This document shows, in pieces, positions 1-7,255 of a stretch of DNA of 16,541 nucleotides (the stretch's first letter is position 1; every line of letters begins with the position of its first letter). The position numbers and the translations under genes were made by a program. The notes below the pieces were generated by a model, which worked only from the letters and a program-made list of their open reading frames with translations, did not search any database and was not told where the DNA came from. The stretch spans positions 1-16,541 of the forward strand of contig JASLKI010000155.1 in NCBI GenBank assembly GCA_030747575.1. The letters are read 5' to 3'. This DNA is from Verrucomicrobiota bacterium (GTDB lineage: Bacteria > Verrucomicrobiota > Verrucomicrobiia > Limisphaerales > UBA1096).

Positions 1-550
1 TCACGGCAGCGGTGCCTCCATCGACAAGCCATGTCCCAAGTGCAACGGCGAGGGGCGCCGCGACAAGTCCAGCAAAGTCACCATCCGCGTCCCGGCCGGC
101 GTCGATACCGGCGCGCGGTTGCGTTCAACCGGCAATGGTGAGGCCGGCATTCACGGCGGTAAACCGGGCGACCTGTACGTCGTGCTGCACGTGAATGAGC
201 ATGAGATTTTCGAGCGCGACGGCGATGACCTGCAATGCGAAGTGCCCGTTAGCTTTGTGCAGTCAACTCTTGGCTCGGAGATCCAAGTCCCCACTCTCAA
301 CGGGAGAGCCCGAATCAATGTGCCTCCCGGAACCCAGTCCGGAACCATCCTGCGGCTTCGGGGTAAAGGTGTCAAAAACGTGCAGGGCTACGGACACGGC
401 GACCTGCACGTGCGGGTGATCGTCGAGGTGCCGACCCGCCTGAACGCGGATCAGAAAGCCAAGCTAAGCGAGTTCGGCGAACTCTGCGACGACCGCGTCA
501 ACCCCATGCGCGGCTCTTTCTTCGAGAAAACCAGGAAGTTTTTCAGCTAG
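1..550 (+). CDS. dnaJ: Chaperone protein DnaJ, C-terminal part (5' end outside window)
   Basis: Hsp40 co-chaperone that delivers unfolded proteins to DnaK and stimulates its ATPase in the cytoplasm. The reading frame is open from the left edge (codons begin at base 2), so the J domain, the Gly/Phe linker and most of the zinc-binding region are missing. What remains starts in the zinc domain: the tail of a third CxxCxGxG repeat (HGSG) and a complete fourth repeat, CPKCNGEG. The peptide-binding C-terminal domains follow, with the family blocks VPAGVDTGARLR, GDLYV, IFERDGDDL, LGSEIQVPTL and LRGKGV. It ends in FFEKTRKFFS, a normal DnaJ terminus. Because the G/F region and J domain are not visible, a CbpA-type paralogue is formally possible, but those lack the CxxCxGxG repeats. 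rsmE follows 13 bp downstream on the same strand. Confidence 0.95.
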   Translation, partial: HGSGASIDKPCPKCNGEGRRDKSSKVTIRVPAGVDTGARLRSTGNGEAGIHGGKPGDLYVVLHVNEHEIFERDGDDLQCEVPVSFVQSTLGSEIQVPTLNGRARINVPPGTQSGTILRLRGKGVKNVQGYGHGDLHVRVIVEVPTRLNADQKAKLSEFGELCDDRVNPMRGSFFEKTRKFFS

Positions 551-563
551 TCGCCCCAGTTTC

Positions 564-1313
564 ATGCACCGATTTTTTATCCCACCGGAGGAGTGCCAAA
601 ACAATCCGCTTTGCCTCTCCCCGGCGGAATCCAAGCACGCTCGCTCGGTGCTGCGTCTGCGAGAAGGGGATCGCGTTGTCGTGCTGAACGGCGCTGGAAA
701 GGAACTACTTTGCCAAGCAGCGGAGGTTAGAAACGATCCGACAACACTTGAGATCATTCAGGAAAATAGCACCCCCCCCTTGCCCTTCGAGATCACGCTT
801 TACCAAGCCGTTGCCAAGGGCAAGGCGATGGATTTTATTGTCCAAAAAGCAACCGAGCTCGGCGCGCACCGAATCGTGCCAGTACTGTCCGAGCGCTCCG
901 TGCCGGATTGGGACGACGCCAAGACAGCGGCCAAGGTCGAGAAATGGCGCAGCATCTGCATCGAGTCGATCAAACAATGCGGCTCCGCATGGCTGCCCAG
1001 GCTTGAGTTGCCAATGACGCCCAAAGCGGCCCTGGATGATGCACGCCAATCCGATCTCTCGCTGATCGCCACGCTGCAACCTGACGCAAAACACCCCCGC
1101 GATCAAATCGACGCCCATGCTGTCGAGCACGACCATGCGCCGAGCAAACTAGCGATCTGGGTCGGGCCGGAAGGCGACTACACGCCAGCGGAAATCAACA
1201 CCATCCGCACAGGTGCCCAGCCGATCACGCTTGGCCCGCTTGTGCTCCGCAGCGAGACCGCCGCCATCTACTGCCTAGCCGTGCTCAACTACGAACTGCA
1301 GGCACGCCAATAA
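564..1313 (+). CDS. rsmE: 16S rRNA (uracil1498-N3)-methyltransferase RsmE
   Basis: SPOUT-class enzyme that methylates N3 of U1498 in helix 44 of 16S rRNA using S-adenosylmethionine. The 249-residue length is normal. An N-terminal PUA-like domain opens with MHRFFIP and contains HARSVLRLREGD (about residues 25-36). The SPOUT domain shows VQKATELGAHRIVPV (93-107), the SAM-knot segment WVGPEGDYT (199-207) and LGPLVLRSETAAI (223-235). The usual A-x-x-Q-C-x-R block is altered here to IESIKQCGSA (133-142), a small departure. No Shine-Dalgarno sequence precedes the ATG; translation may depend on the upstream dnaJ, whose stop is 13 bp away. Linkage of dnaJ and rsmE is known from other bacteria. A run of eight C (772-779) lies in the codons for Thr70-Pro-Pro. 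The stop is only 9 bp from the convergent stop of the next gene. Confidence 0.95.
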   Translation: MHRFFIPPEECQNNPLCLSPAESKHARSVLRLREGDRVVVLNGAGKELLCQAAEVRNDPTTLEIIQENSTPPLPFEITLYQAVAKGKAMDFIVQKATELGAHRIVPVLSERSVPDWDDAKTAAKVEKWRSICIESIKQCGSAWLPRLELPMTPKAALDDARQSDLSLIATLQPDAKHPRDQIDAHAVEHDHAPSKLAIWVGPEGDYTPAEINTIRTGAQPITLGPLVLRSETAAIYCLAVLNYELQARQ

Positions 1314-1322
1314 GCGCTTGGT

Positions 1323-2135
1323 TTAAGCGGAGGCTTCCCTCATGTAGCGCAGACTCTCGCGGGCGATCGTCTCGGGGCCTTCCTCGAAGTCGAACACCTC
1401 CACCGACACAAAGCCGCCATAGCCGACTTCCTTCAGCGCACCAAAGATCGGCTTAAAATCGACATCCCCAAAACCCGGCCCCTTGAGGTTGGCGTCGTTG
1501 GCGTGGAAGTAGGCAAAATTCGGATGCGAGTCGCGGATGATATCCGGTATCGGCTTCAGGTCGGAACACATCGCCTTCACGTCGAGAATAATCTTGAAGG
1601 CATCACTGTCGAACTGGCGAATGAACTCGATGCCCTTTGCAGCCGTATTCACAAAATCCGTCTCGGACGGAGCCAACGGCTCGAAGCAAATCGTCACCCC
1701 TTTGTCTTCCGCCAGCTTGACCGACGGAACAAACGTCTCCCTCGCTAACTCCCATGCCTGCTCAAAGCTGACTCCCGGCAGCAGATTACGCTGCTTGGGC
1801 GAACCGACGACAATCGCCTCGCCGCCGAGGTCGGCGCAAAACTTCACCAACTCGCAAAAGTAATCCGACGTTTTGCAGCGAATCGCCGGGTCGGTATGCG
1901 TCATGTACATACCCTCGGTTTTGATAAGCACCCAGTGTACCGCCGAGATTCCGATACCGTTGTCGGCGGCGACGTCGCGAATTCGTTGCCTCTCCGCCAC
2001 CGGCACATCGGTCACATACTGCGCCAACGTGAACGGCGCAATCTCAATGGCATCGTAACCCGTGTCGGCGACAAACTTGATGGAGTCGTCAATCGCCCAA
2101 CCCTCGAAAACCTCATTGCAGATGGCAAACTTCAT
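1323..2135 (-). CDS. Sugar phosphate isomerase/epimerase-like TIM-barrel protein
   Basis: Predicted metal-dependent sugar isomerase or epimerase of the xylose-isomerase-like TIM-barrel family (AP_endonuc_2 fold, COG1082/IolE and tagatose-epimerase relatives). The 270 residues have the expected alternating pattern. Four candidate divalent-metal ligands sit at the ends of successive strands: E152 (CFEPLAP), D185 (ILDVKAM), H211 (YFHANDAN) and E246 (VSVEVFDF), the E-D-H-E set of this family. The early block GYDAIEIAPF (26-35) is also typical. There is no signal peptide, so it is probably cytoplasmic. The substrate cannot be read from sequence; ketose 3-epimerases, hydroxypyruvate isomerase and inosose-related enzymes share this fold. 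The ATG at 2133-2135 has no Shine-Dalgarno sequence. The gene stands alone on the minus strand, converging on rsmE, with 271 bp of non-coding DNA upstream. Confidence 0.85.
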   Translation of the reverse strand: MKFAICNEVFEGWAIDDSIKFVADTGYDAIEIAPFTLAQYVTDVPVAERQRIRDVAADNGIGISAVHWVLIKTEGMYMTHTDPAIRCKTSDYFCELVKFCADLGGEAIVVGSPKQRNLLPGVSFEQAWELARETFVPSVKLAEDKGVTICFEPLAPSETDFVNTAAKGIEFIRQFDSDAFKIILDVKAMCSDLKPIPDIIRDSHPNFAYFHANDANLKGPGFGDVDFKPIFGALKEVGYGGFVSVEVFDFEEGPETIARESLRYMREASA

Positions 2136-2406
2136 TTTAATGATGCGTTAAAAAGGAAGCAGATGAACACAACCAGAGCAACTTTTCAGTCTAATTCCAA
2201 ATATTTTTGAGATCGGGACAAAGCTGATCGCGGATCGCGGGATTTCTGGATCAAAATTGAATTGTGAGAATTTGCACCCAATTACTACCTGTAACTGCCA
2301 AACGCCTTTCGCTTGATTTCTGGTTTTATGCCGAAGCTTAGCAATAGACTAACTTCGCACTCTGCTGGCTTCAAATACTTCAACAACCAGGTCTCATCCT
2401 TGTAAA
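2136..2406. other. Non-coding gap between two minus-strand genes
   Basis: No convincing gene was found here. The composition is visibly more A/T-rich than the flanking genes. It should hold the promoter of the TIM-barrel gene and the 3' end of the purine phosphorylase transcript. Visible structure is a stem-loop at 2332-2357 (listed separately) and a short tandem repeat, GATCGCG twice, near 2227-2240. I did not find a clear -35/-10 pair on the minus strand. Confidence 0.6.
2332..2357 (-). terminator. Stem-loop downstream of the purine phosphorylase gene, possible terminator
   Basis: CGAAGCTTAG (2332-2341) and CTAACTTCG (2349-2357) form a nine-pair stem with one bulged base and a 7-nt loop. 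It lies about 50 bp past the stop of the minus-strand phosphorylase gene, the right place for a transcript end. No U-run follows on either strand, so it is not a classical intrinsic terminator; it could instead protect the 3' end from nucleases. Confidence 0.35.
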
Positions 2407-3225
2407 TCAACTGCTGACTAACTCGCAAAAGCGTTTCAGCAACCGAGTCGCACGGTCGCTGGCTTGGCGGGATTGTTCGAGGACTTCTCCGTGACTAATT
2501 GCTGACTTGGTCAAGCCGGCGGCGGCGTTGGTGATGTATGACAAACCGGAGACCTCGAGGCCAAGCTGGCGGGCGACAATCACTTCCGGGACGGTGCTCA
2601 TGGCGATGGCGTCGGCTCCCAGCGTTGCGAAGGCTCGAATCTCTGCCGGTGTCTCGTAGCTTGGCCCTGACACCGCCGCAAAAACACCGCTCTTCAACTC
2701 GATCCCGCAGTCGGCCGCGGCTTGGCAAAGCGCTTGGCCAAGCGACTCGGAATAAGCGGCAGACATGTCCACAAAGCCAGGCAGTCCTGCCGCCGCTTCG
2801 CCGCGCAGCGGATTGGCCCCCACCAGATTGATGTGGTCGATGATTCGCATGAAGTCGCCGACTGCCAAGTCTCTCGCGATACCGCCAGCGGCGTTCGTGA
2901 GCAACAACTGCTCGACACCGAACGCGGCCATGACCCGGATCGGATATGTCACCTGAGCCATGGAATGGCCCTCGTAGTAGTGCAACCGGCCAGCCTGCAC
3001 CATGACGTCAACGCCGCCCAGTCGCCCAATGATAAACCGACCGATGTGGCCCTCTACGCTGGACGCGGCACATCCGGGGAGATCGGCGAAATCAATAGTC
3101 GCATCGACCTCGACCGACTCCGCCACTTGGCCAAACGCGCTGCCCAGCACGATACCGAGAATCGGGCGCAACGATGTTGCTGTATTCAGAACTTTGGCGG
3201 CGGCTTGAGGGTTCAACTGCACCAA
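2407..3225 (-). CDS. punA: Purine nucleoside phosphorylase, trimeric (PNP/MTAP) type
   Basis: Catalyses phosphorolysis of purine ribo- and deoxyribonucleosides to base and (deoxy)ribose-1-phosphate in purine salvage. The 272 residues carry the low-molecular-mass PNP blocks in order: GIVLGSAFG (24-32, phosphate loop), GRLHYYEGHS (79-88, with the catalytic-region His86), LLTNAAGGI (108-116), DHINLVGANPLRG (130-142), SGPSYETPAEIR (186-197), GADAIAMSTVPEV (203-215) and SYITNAAAG (229-237). Glu191 and Asn233 match the Glu/Asn pair that in human PNP contacts 6-oxopurines, which suggests guanosine/inosine preference over methylthioadenosine. There is no in-frame ATG upstream: a TAG lies five codons before the TTG at 3225. 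Translation therefore starts at TTG 3225 or GTG 3222, without a clear ribosome site. Two TTGGCCAA palindromes lie inside (2734 and 3127). Confidence 0.92.
   Translation of the reverse strand: MVQLNPQAAAKVLNTATSLRPILGIVLGSAFGQVAESVEVDATIDFADLPGCAASSVEGHIGRFIIGRLGGVDVMVQAGRLHYYEGHSMAQVTYPIRVMAAFGVEQLLLTNAAGGIARDLAVGDFMRIIDHINLVGANPLRGEAAAGLPGFVDMSAAYSESLGQALCQAAADCGIELKSGVFAAVSGPSYETPAEIRAFATLGADAIAMSTVPEVIVARQLGLEVSGLSYITNAAAGLTKSAISHGEVLEQSRQASDRATRLLKRFCELVSS
2731..2744. repeat. 14-bp perfect palindrome, extended TTGGCCAA copy
   Basis: CGCTTGGCCAAGCG lies in the purine phosphorylase gene and is one of 11 copies of the TTGGCCAA core. It is directly preceded by a near copy, GCTTGGCAAAGC. It is read in the Leu-Gly-Gln frame (SLGQAL). 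Confidence 0.85.
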
Positions 3226-3316
3226 GCCGGTATGGCGCTAGGGCGGGTGGAACTCAAGCCAAGACCGTTCAAATCACACTTGACCAGTGATAATGCAGAT
3301 TGATTGGCGAAATCTG

Positions 3317-3346
3317 TTGACGAACCTAGGAGCCTTTCGCTAGGTT
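3317..3346 (+). promoter_or_regulatory. Candidate promoter of tRNA-Asn
   Basis: TTGACG (3317-3322) matches the -35 consensus in five of six positions. TAGGTT (3341-3346) follows after 18 bp as a weak -10 that keeps the conserved first T, second A and last T. The predicted start would leave about a 10-nt leader before the tRNA. The site overlaps the inverted repeat at 3322-3347. Sequence-only prediction. Confidence 0.4.
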
Positions 3347-3347
3347 C
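3322..3347. repeat. Perfect 8-bp inverted repeat upstream of tRNA-Asn
   Basis: GAACCTAG (3322-3329) and CTAGGTTC (3340-3347) are exact inverted copies around a 10-nt spacer. They could form a hairpin in RNA from either strand or be a two-fold protein-binding site. There is no U-run on either side, which argues against a standard terminator. It covers the spacer and -10 of the candidate tRNA promoter, so an operator role is possible but unproven. Confidence 0.5.
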
Positions 3348-3362
3348 TCCCGCCTTCAGGGT

Positions 3363-3437
3363 TCCTGAGTAGCTCAATGGTAGAGCGGTTGGCTGTTAAC
3401 CAATAGGTTCGGGGTTCAAGTCCCTGCTCAGGAGCCA
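3363..3437 (+). tRNA. trnN-GUU: tRNA-Asn (anticodon GTT)
   Basis: Complete cloverleaf. The acceptor stem TCCTGAG/CTCAGGA is perfectly paired over 7 bp, with discriminator G3434 and an encoded CCA (3435-3437). The D arm is GCTC-AATGGTA-GAGC. The anticodon arm is GTTGG-CTGTTAA-CCAAT with anticodon GTT. The T arm is CGGGG-TTCAAGT-CCCTG. The G discriminator and GTT anticodon are as expected for asparagine. It is the only plus-strand gene between two minus-strand genes, so it must have its own promoter. Confidence 0.97.
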
Positions 3438-3470
3438 TCTTCCCCCTTAATCACCCTCGGTTATTCCTGA

Positions 3471-6400
3471 TTATTTAAGCGAACAATCGAGGCCGATCGT
3501 GCCGGTGAGAGCGGCAATGCAGTCGCTGCTTCTGGCGAACGCGAGTTCGTCTTCCAACTTGGCCACGCGTTTTCCCAAGTCTAGTCGCCCAGCTTCTTCG
3601 CGGTGGGTCTCCTTCTCTAGGAATGCCTTCATGTAGGCCAGTTGGTTTTCGAGATAAGCCACGTCGCTCGCCTGCTTGGCCTTGATCCGATCGCGATACC
3701 AACTTTGCTGGCGCACTTTTTTCTGGTCGAACAGGCTGCGCACCTCCGTATCGGTGACGGTTTTACCCTCGAACTGTCCATGCGCCATGATGTGCAGCAG
3801 CGCCCGTAACGGCGGGATGGCATCATCGATGGAGCCATCTTCAAAATAGTGTCCAGCGATTCGCTGCTGAGTCTCAACGATATTGTTGACACCATCCACA
3901 AAATCGTCGACCCCCTGTAACTCGGGTTTGAGCATGTCCTCCGGCACAACGGCGTCCGGGTTCGTGAAAATTCGACCGAAAAAATCCAGCACGAACCTGC
4001 TCGTAATCCGATATCCAAGTCGGCCAGCCAGAACGGTCCGACCGGCGTGATCGAAATCATCCACCTTCTCCAAGTACCCTTCCCGGATCAGATAATCCGC
4101 CCGGCGTTCACCGGAGGACATGCGAGCCCAAAGTTCCGGAATCAACAGGCTCACGTCGTGGTTCACGCGATACTTTGGCCCGATGTAACCTGCGGCGGAG
4201 GTGAAGCAGTCGTCGCTCGTCAGCATGTAGCTGACCAGCGCGTTGTTCAGGTCGACCACTGGCAATAGCGCATTGAACGGCCCCTTGGTTAGTGCGCCCT
4301 CAGAGCCGGCCCCGGTGGTTGACGGGGATTTGCCGGTGAGCGAACTGACGAAGTCCATGAACAGTTCCGGCAGTTCCTGATAATGGATCGGCCCATAAAC
4401 GGCGAGGGCTCGGATGCCGGCCTTGGCGTCAGGCGGGTTGTTACGGCGTCCAGCTAGGACGGCATCGACGGGATTCAGCACCGCTTGGCCAAGCGGTACG
4501 CGACGGTACAGGCGCGTACCGATGTTCGCCAGGTAGCGCCCCCTCGCGTCCTCCACGTCAGGCCGATTTTGGAGATAGCGCGGGTTCTTCGTCGGTTTAC
4601 CATCCACCATTCGTGGCAACGCCGATGACGCCATGAACTCGCGAGGGTTGGAGTCGTCGAGAAAGTCACGAAAGACTTCCTGAAGGTTCGCGGTGTACTC
4701 CCCGAATTGAAGGGCATTATCGACCTCATCCCGAGCCTCCTGCCTTGAGATCGGGTGGTAATTGGAGGCGAAAAGGTTTTGCCGGCAGAAGTCCGCCTCG
4801 GCATTTTTGTCGTACCCCCGCAGCACCGCGTCATCGGGCCGCTGAAAAAAACGGTACTCACAGTTGGAGGTAAACTTGAGCGAGGGGCGATCTTCATCAT
4901 TCCTGAGGTGCTGTAGAGCCCCCGCCGGCAATACGGTGCTGGCGGAAATGTCATCCTCGCGCTGCAATTTGACCGAGGGGATGAAATCTTTTCGCAGCGT
5001 GAATGTCCGCCAAAGCCCGCCCCCGGTGAAGCCGACGCGCAAATATTGGGCCACCAGTTTTTGTTGCTTGTACTTGAGTTCCTTTCCTGGTTGGCCGTTG
5101 ACCGCATCCACCGAAAAGAGCCTCCCCCAATCGCCCTTCCATTCCGGCTGGTAAAACCGTTTGACCGTGAAAACGAGATCTCTGACGTGCATGGGGATTC
5201 CGCCCAGCCACTCGTTGTACTCGTCCGTGTATGCGCGACTGGGAGTCAGCAACTTGATCACCGAGCCGAGCGATCGGTCTTCATCGAGAATACTGCGGCC
5301 GCGTTTCACATCCGGCGGATTCTTAAACCGTCCCGAGAAATTCCGCTGGAGGATCTCCTCTGCCAATGCCATATCCTTCTCAAAATCTGCGACAAAAACC
5401 GGCCCGGCCAAAATGGCATCTCGGATGGACTTGGAGATTTCCGACTTGCCGCCACCGGACACCGTGCACGGCTTGTGGCAAAAGACCCCCTCGGCGGCAT
5501 TGCCCACGAGACGCCAATGCCCTCCCACAGAACGGCGCACCATGGAAACCTTGTAGCCCGACGGCAGCACATACGTGATGCCCGGCGACAATCGGATACG
5601 CTGGGTGACGCCCTCCCGTGACCAGGAAACGCTTTGTTCCCTCAGTCGCACGATGGAATCCTCCGGAATGTATTGGATGTCGGGGAATCGCTTGTCGATG
5701 GCGAACCCTTCCGGCTGAATACACATGAGATCGCCGTACTTCTGGATCATCTCCGCAAAGGTATGGTTCACCTCGTTGACGAAATCGCTCAGGTGAAACT
5801 CTTCGCCCAGGTCATATCGGGGATAGGCGATCACGCCACCTGCGTGTTCCTCCTCTGCGTTGCCCAGCAGATTGGCGGAGAAACTGATCTGGGTTTTCAC
5901 CTCTTTTTTACAGTAGCCAAAATAGTTATCGGCGATCAGCGTGACCATGACGCCGGAAGCGTCCCGGCAAGCCACCTTGAACCCGCCGCCTTCGTTGTAG
6001 CGCTCTTCACCGGACTCCCAGCACATGCCGTCGCGTTTTTGCCGTTCGGTGGCCTCGGAAACATGAGGCAAACCCAGTTCCTTTTTGCCCAACAAAACCA
6101 GATGGGGCGCAAGCACCACGCATCCGGTGTGCCCGGTCCAATGCGCCGGATCGAGCGCTGCGTCATTCTCGGTCAAGTACGGGTCGCCGGCGTTGCCAAA
6201 AATCGACTCCACGAAATCCAAATTGGAAACCAAGCTGCCCGGCGCGAAAAACCGGGTCTCAAGCGAACGCTCCTCACAAACACCACGGACCCCAGGCGTG
6301 ACCACGGGGCGCAGCAACAGCGACACAAACAACCTCGCCCTCTCCTCCTGCGAACTGGTGAAGGGAATTTCCATCACGTCTTCCGGCGGGGAGAGCGCTT

Positions 6401-6932
6401 GCGCAAGCAGCGAAGCAAACACGGCCTTGGGAACCTGCTTTTTGTCGTGGGGAATTGGCAACTTACCTTCCACTATATGAAACACCCCTTTTGTGGTTCG
6501 CCGATCGCTCCTTGGATTGTGCAACACACCTTGCTCAATCCGGTACGAGTCAATATGCTCCGATTTGTACGAATCCTTGTCAGGTGGTAGCGACAGAGTA
6601 CGGGCCAGGCCGTGATGCTCGAGTTGGAGGGCGTTGGTCGGAAGCTTGGGGACATCGCAACCGGCAAGGTAACGGTTCAGAAAATCCTGAATCCGCGCAT
6701 CCACCGGGCAGTGGTGCTCTGCCAGTAAACGGTTCTTCTCCTGCAGATTGGCCAGGAGATGCTTGCTTGTCTTGAGAAGGGTAAACTCACTTTCCTTGCC
6801 AACAATCGGCTGGCCGCGAAACCACAACTTGGCGTTGATCACCTCGGCCAAGCGCAGCCTGCCCTCGTCCGAGTTCAGGTTCACGCCGAAGCCAAGGCGT
6901 CTCTTCAGTTCCTTTGCGTCATCCACATTCAT
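3471..6932 (-). CDS. Probable PPi-dependent phosphoenolpyruvate carboxykinase (EC 4.1.1.38)
   Basis: Likely interconverts oxaloacetate + PPi with phosphoenolpyruvate + Pi + CO2, a nucleotide-free PEPCK reaction. The assignment rests on recognising the ~1,130-1,160-residue family known from Propionibacterium and Entamoeba, long annotated as hypothetical in many genomes. Numbering here counts from the upstream TTG at 6965. Conserved-looking blocks are KNRLLAEHHCPVDARIQDF (77-95), HTGCVVLAPH (279-288), DNYFGYCKKEVKTQ (346-359), EEEHAGG (371-377) and a glycine-rich SGGGKSEISKS (503-513) that resembles the phosphate-binding loop of other PEPCKs, followed by VADFEKD (525-531). The last ~65 residues look like a coiled coil. 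I prefer the ATG at 6932 to the TTG: the extra 11 residues look unlike a protein start, and a candidate promoter lies just upstream. No signal peptide or membrane segment. The alternative is an uncharacterised large cytosolic protein. Confidence 0.72.
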   Translation of the reverse strand: MNVDDAKELKRRLGFGVNLNSDEGRLRLAEVINAKLWFRGQPIVGKESEFTLLKTSKHLLANLQEKNRLLAEHHCPVDARIQDFLNRYLAGCDVPKLPTNALQLEHHGLARTLSLPPDKDSYKSEHIDSYRIEQGVLHNPRSDRRTTKGVFHIVEGKLPIPHDKKQVPKAVFASLLAQALSPPEDVMEIPFTSSQEERARLFVSLLLRPVVTPGVRGVCEERSLETRFFAPGSLVSNLDFVESIFGNAGDPYLTENDAALDPAHWTGHTGCVVLAPHLVLLGKKELGLPHVSEATERQKRDGMCWESGEERYNEGGGFKVACRDASGVMVTLIADNYFGYCKKEVKTQISFSANLLGNAEEEHAGGVIAYPRYDLGEEFHLSDFVNEVNHTFAEMIQKYGDLMCIQPEGFAIDKRFPDIQYIPEDSIVRLREQSVSWSREGVTQRIRLSPGITYVLPSGYKVSMVRRSVGGHWRLVGNAAEGVFCHKPCTVSGGGKSEISKSIRDAILAGPVFVADFEKDMALAEEILQRNFSGRFKNPPDVKRGRSILDEDRSLGSVIKLLTPSRAYTDEYNEWLGGIPMHVRDLVFTVKRFYQPEWKGDWGRLFSVDAVNGQPGKELKYKQQKLVAQYLRVGFTGGGLWRTFTLRKDFIPSVKLQREDDISASTVLPAGALQHLRNDEDRPSLKFTSNCEYRFFQRPDDAVLRGYDKNAEADFCRQNLFASNYHPISRQEARDEVDNALQFGEYTANLQEVFRDFLDDSNPREFMASSALPRMVDGKPTKNPRYLQNRPDVEDARGRYLANIGTRLYRRVPLGQAVLNPVDAVLAGRRNNPPDAKAGIRALAVYGPIHYQELPELFMDFVSSLTGKSPSTTGAGSEGALTKGPFNALLPVVDLNNALVSYMLTSDDCFTSAAGYIGPKYRVNHDVSLLIPELWARMSSGERRADYLIREGYLEKVDDFDHAGRTVLAGRLGYRITSRFVLDFFGRIFTNPDAVVPEDMLKPELQGVDDFVDGVNNIVETQQRIAGHYFEDGSIDDAIPPLRALLHIMAHGQFEGKTVTDTEVRSLFDQKKVRQQSWYRDRIKAKQASDVAYLENQLAYMKAFLEKETHREEAGRLDLGKRVAKLEDELAFARSSDCIAALTGTIGLDCSLK
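4480..4497. repeat. 18-bp perfect palindrome, longest TTGGCCAA copy
   Basis: ACCGCTTGGCCAAGCGGT is fully self-complementary and lies inside the PEPCK-like gene, read as Pro-Leu-Gly-Gln-Ala-Val. It is the longest extension of the TTGGCCAA core in the window and the only exact copy in this 3.5-kb gene. Confidence 0.85.
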
Positions 6933-6945
6933 TTTCAAAAAGGCG

Positions 6946-6973
6946 ATTATCGTACCATACGGCAAAAAGTCAG
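6946..6973 (-). promoter_or_regulatory. Candidate promoter of the PEPCK-like gene
   Basis: On the minus strand, CTGACT (6973-6968; four of six matches to TTGACA) and GATAAT (6951-6946; five of six matches to TATAAT) are separated by 16 bp. The transcript would begin near 6939, only a few bases before the ATG at 6932. It would exclude the upstream TTG, which supports the ATG start and suggests a nearly leaderless mRNA. Sequence-only prediction. The rest of the 6933-7048 gap, shared with divergent slyX, shows nothing else distinct. Confidence 0.35.
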
Positions 6974-7048
6974 GGAAAATCAGGTCGCGCTGAAATTGGC
7001 CCGGCCTCCGCTATCGATCCCCTGCCCCACCTGCGGTACCCTGCACTC

Positions 7049-7255
7049 ATGTCGCATGAGAAACGGCTGGTAAATATCGAGTCCGACCTGACGCATTTAG
7101 AACAGCTTGTGGGGTCCCTGAACCAAACCATCATCGAGCACGACAATATAATCCAGCAACTCCAGAGCCAGCTGAACCGGGTTGCCACCGGCATGGAGAC
7201 AAAAGAGATGGACTCCATCAAGGGCAATGTCACAAAGCCTCCCCACTATCAGTGA
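7049..7255 (+). CDS. slyX: SlyX family protein
   Basis: Small 68-residue protein of the SlyX family, whose biochemical role is not established. An acidic, heptad-like helix runs through the first two thirds (EKRLVNIESDLTHLEQLVGSL and on to about residue 45), a likely short coiled coil. The protein ends with KPPHYQ, very close to the PPHY terminus that marks the family; this end is the strongest evidence. The ATG at 7049 is chosen because it gives the normal family length; the frame is open further upstream but that stretch lacks similarity. No Shine-Dalgarno sequence is visible. It is divergent from the PEPCK-like gene and converges on the PfkB gene so closely that the last 7 bp of both coding regions overlap (7249-7255). 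Confidence 0.85.
   Translation: MSHEKRLVNIESDLTHLEQLVGSLNQTIIEHDNIIQQLQSQLNRVATGMETKEMDSIKGNVTKPPHYQ

Noticed and set aside
1315..1329. Hairpin CGCTT/AAGCG between rsmE and the TIM-barrel gene as a terminator
   Set aside because: Only five pairs, no U-run, and it overlaps the stop codon of the TIM-barrel gene.
2722..3303. 193-codon plus-strand open frame antisense to purine phosphorylase
   Set aside because: Shadow of the phosphorylase gene, without family motifs.
5634..6590. 318-codon plus-strand open frame antisense to the PEPCK-like gene
   Set aside because: It is a shadow frame of a high-G+C coding region: no recognisable domain, and the opposite strand has a clear protein.
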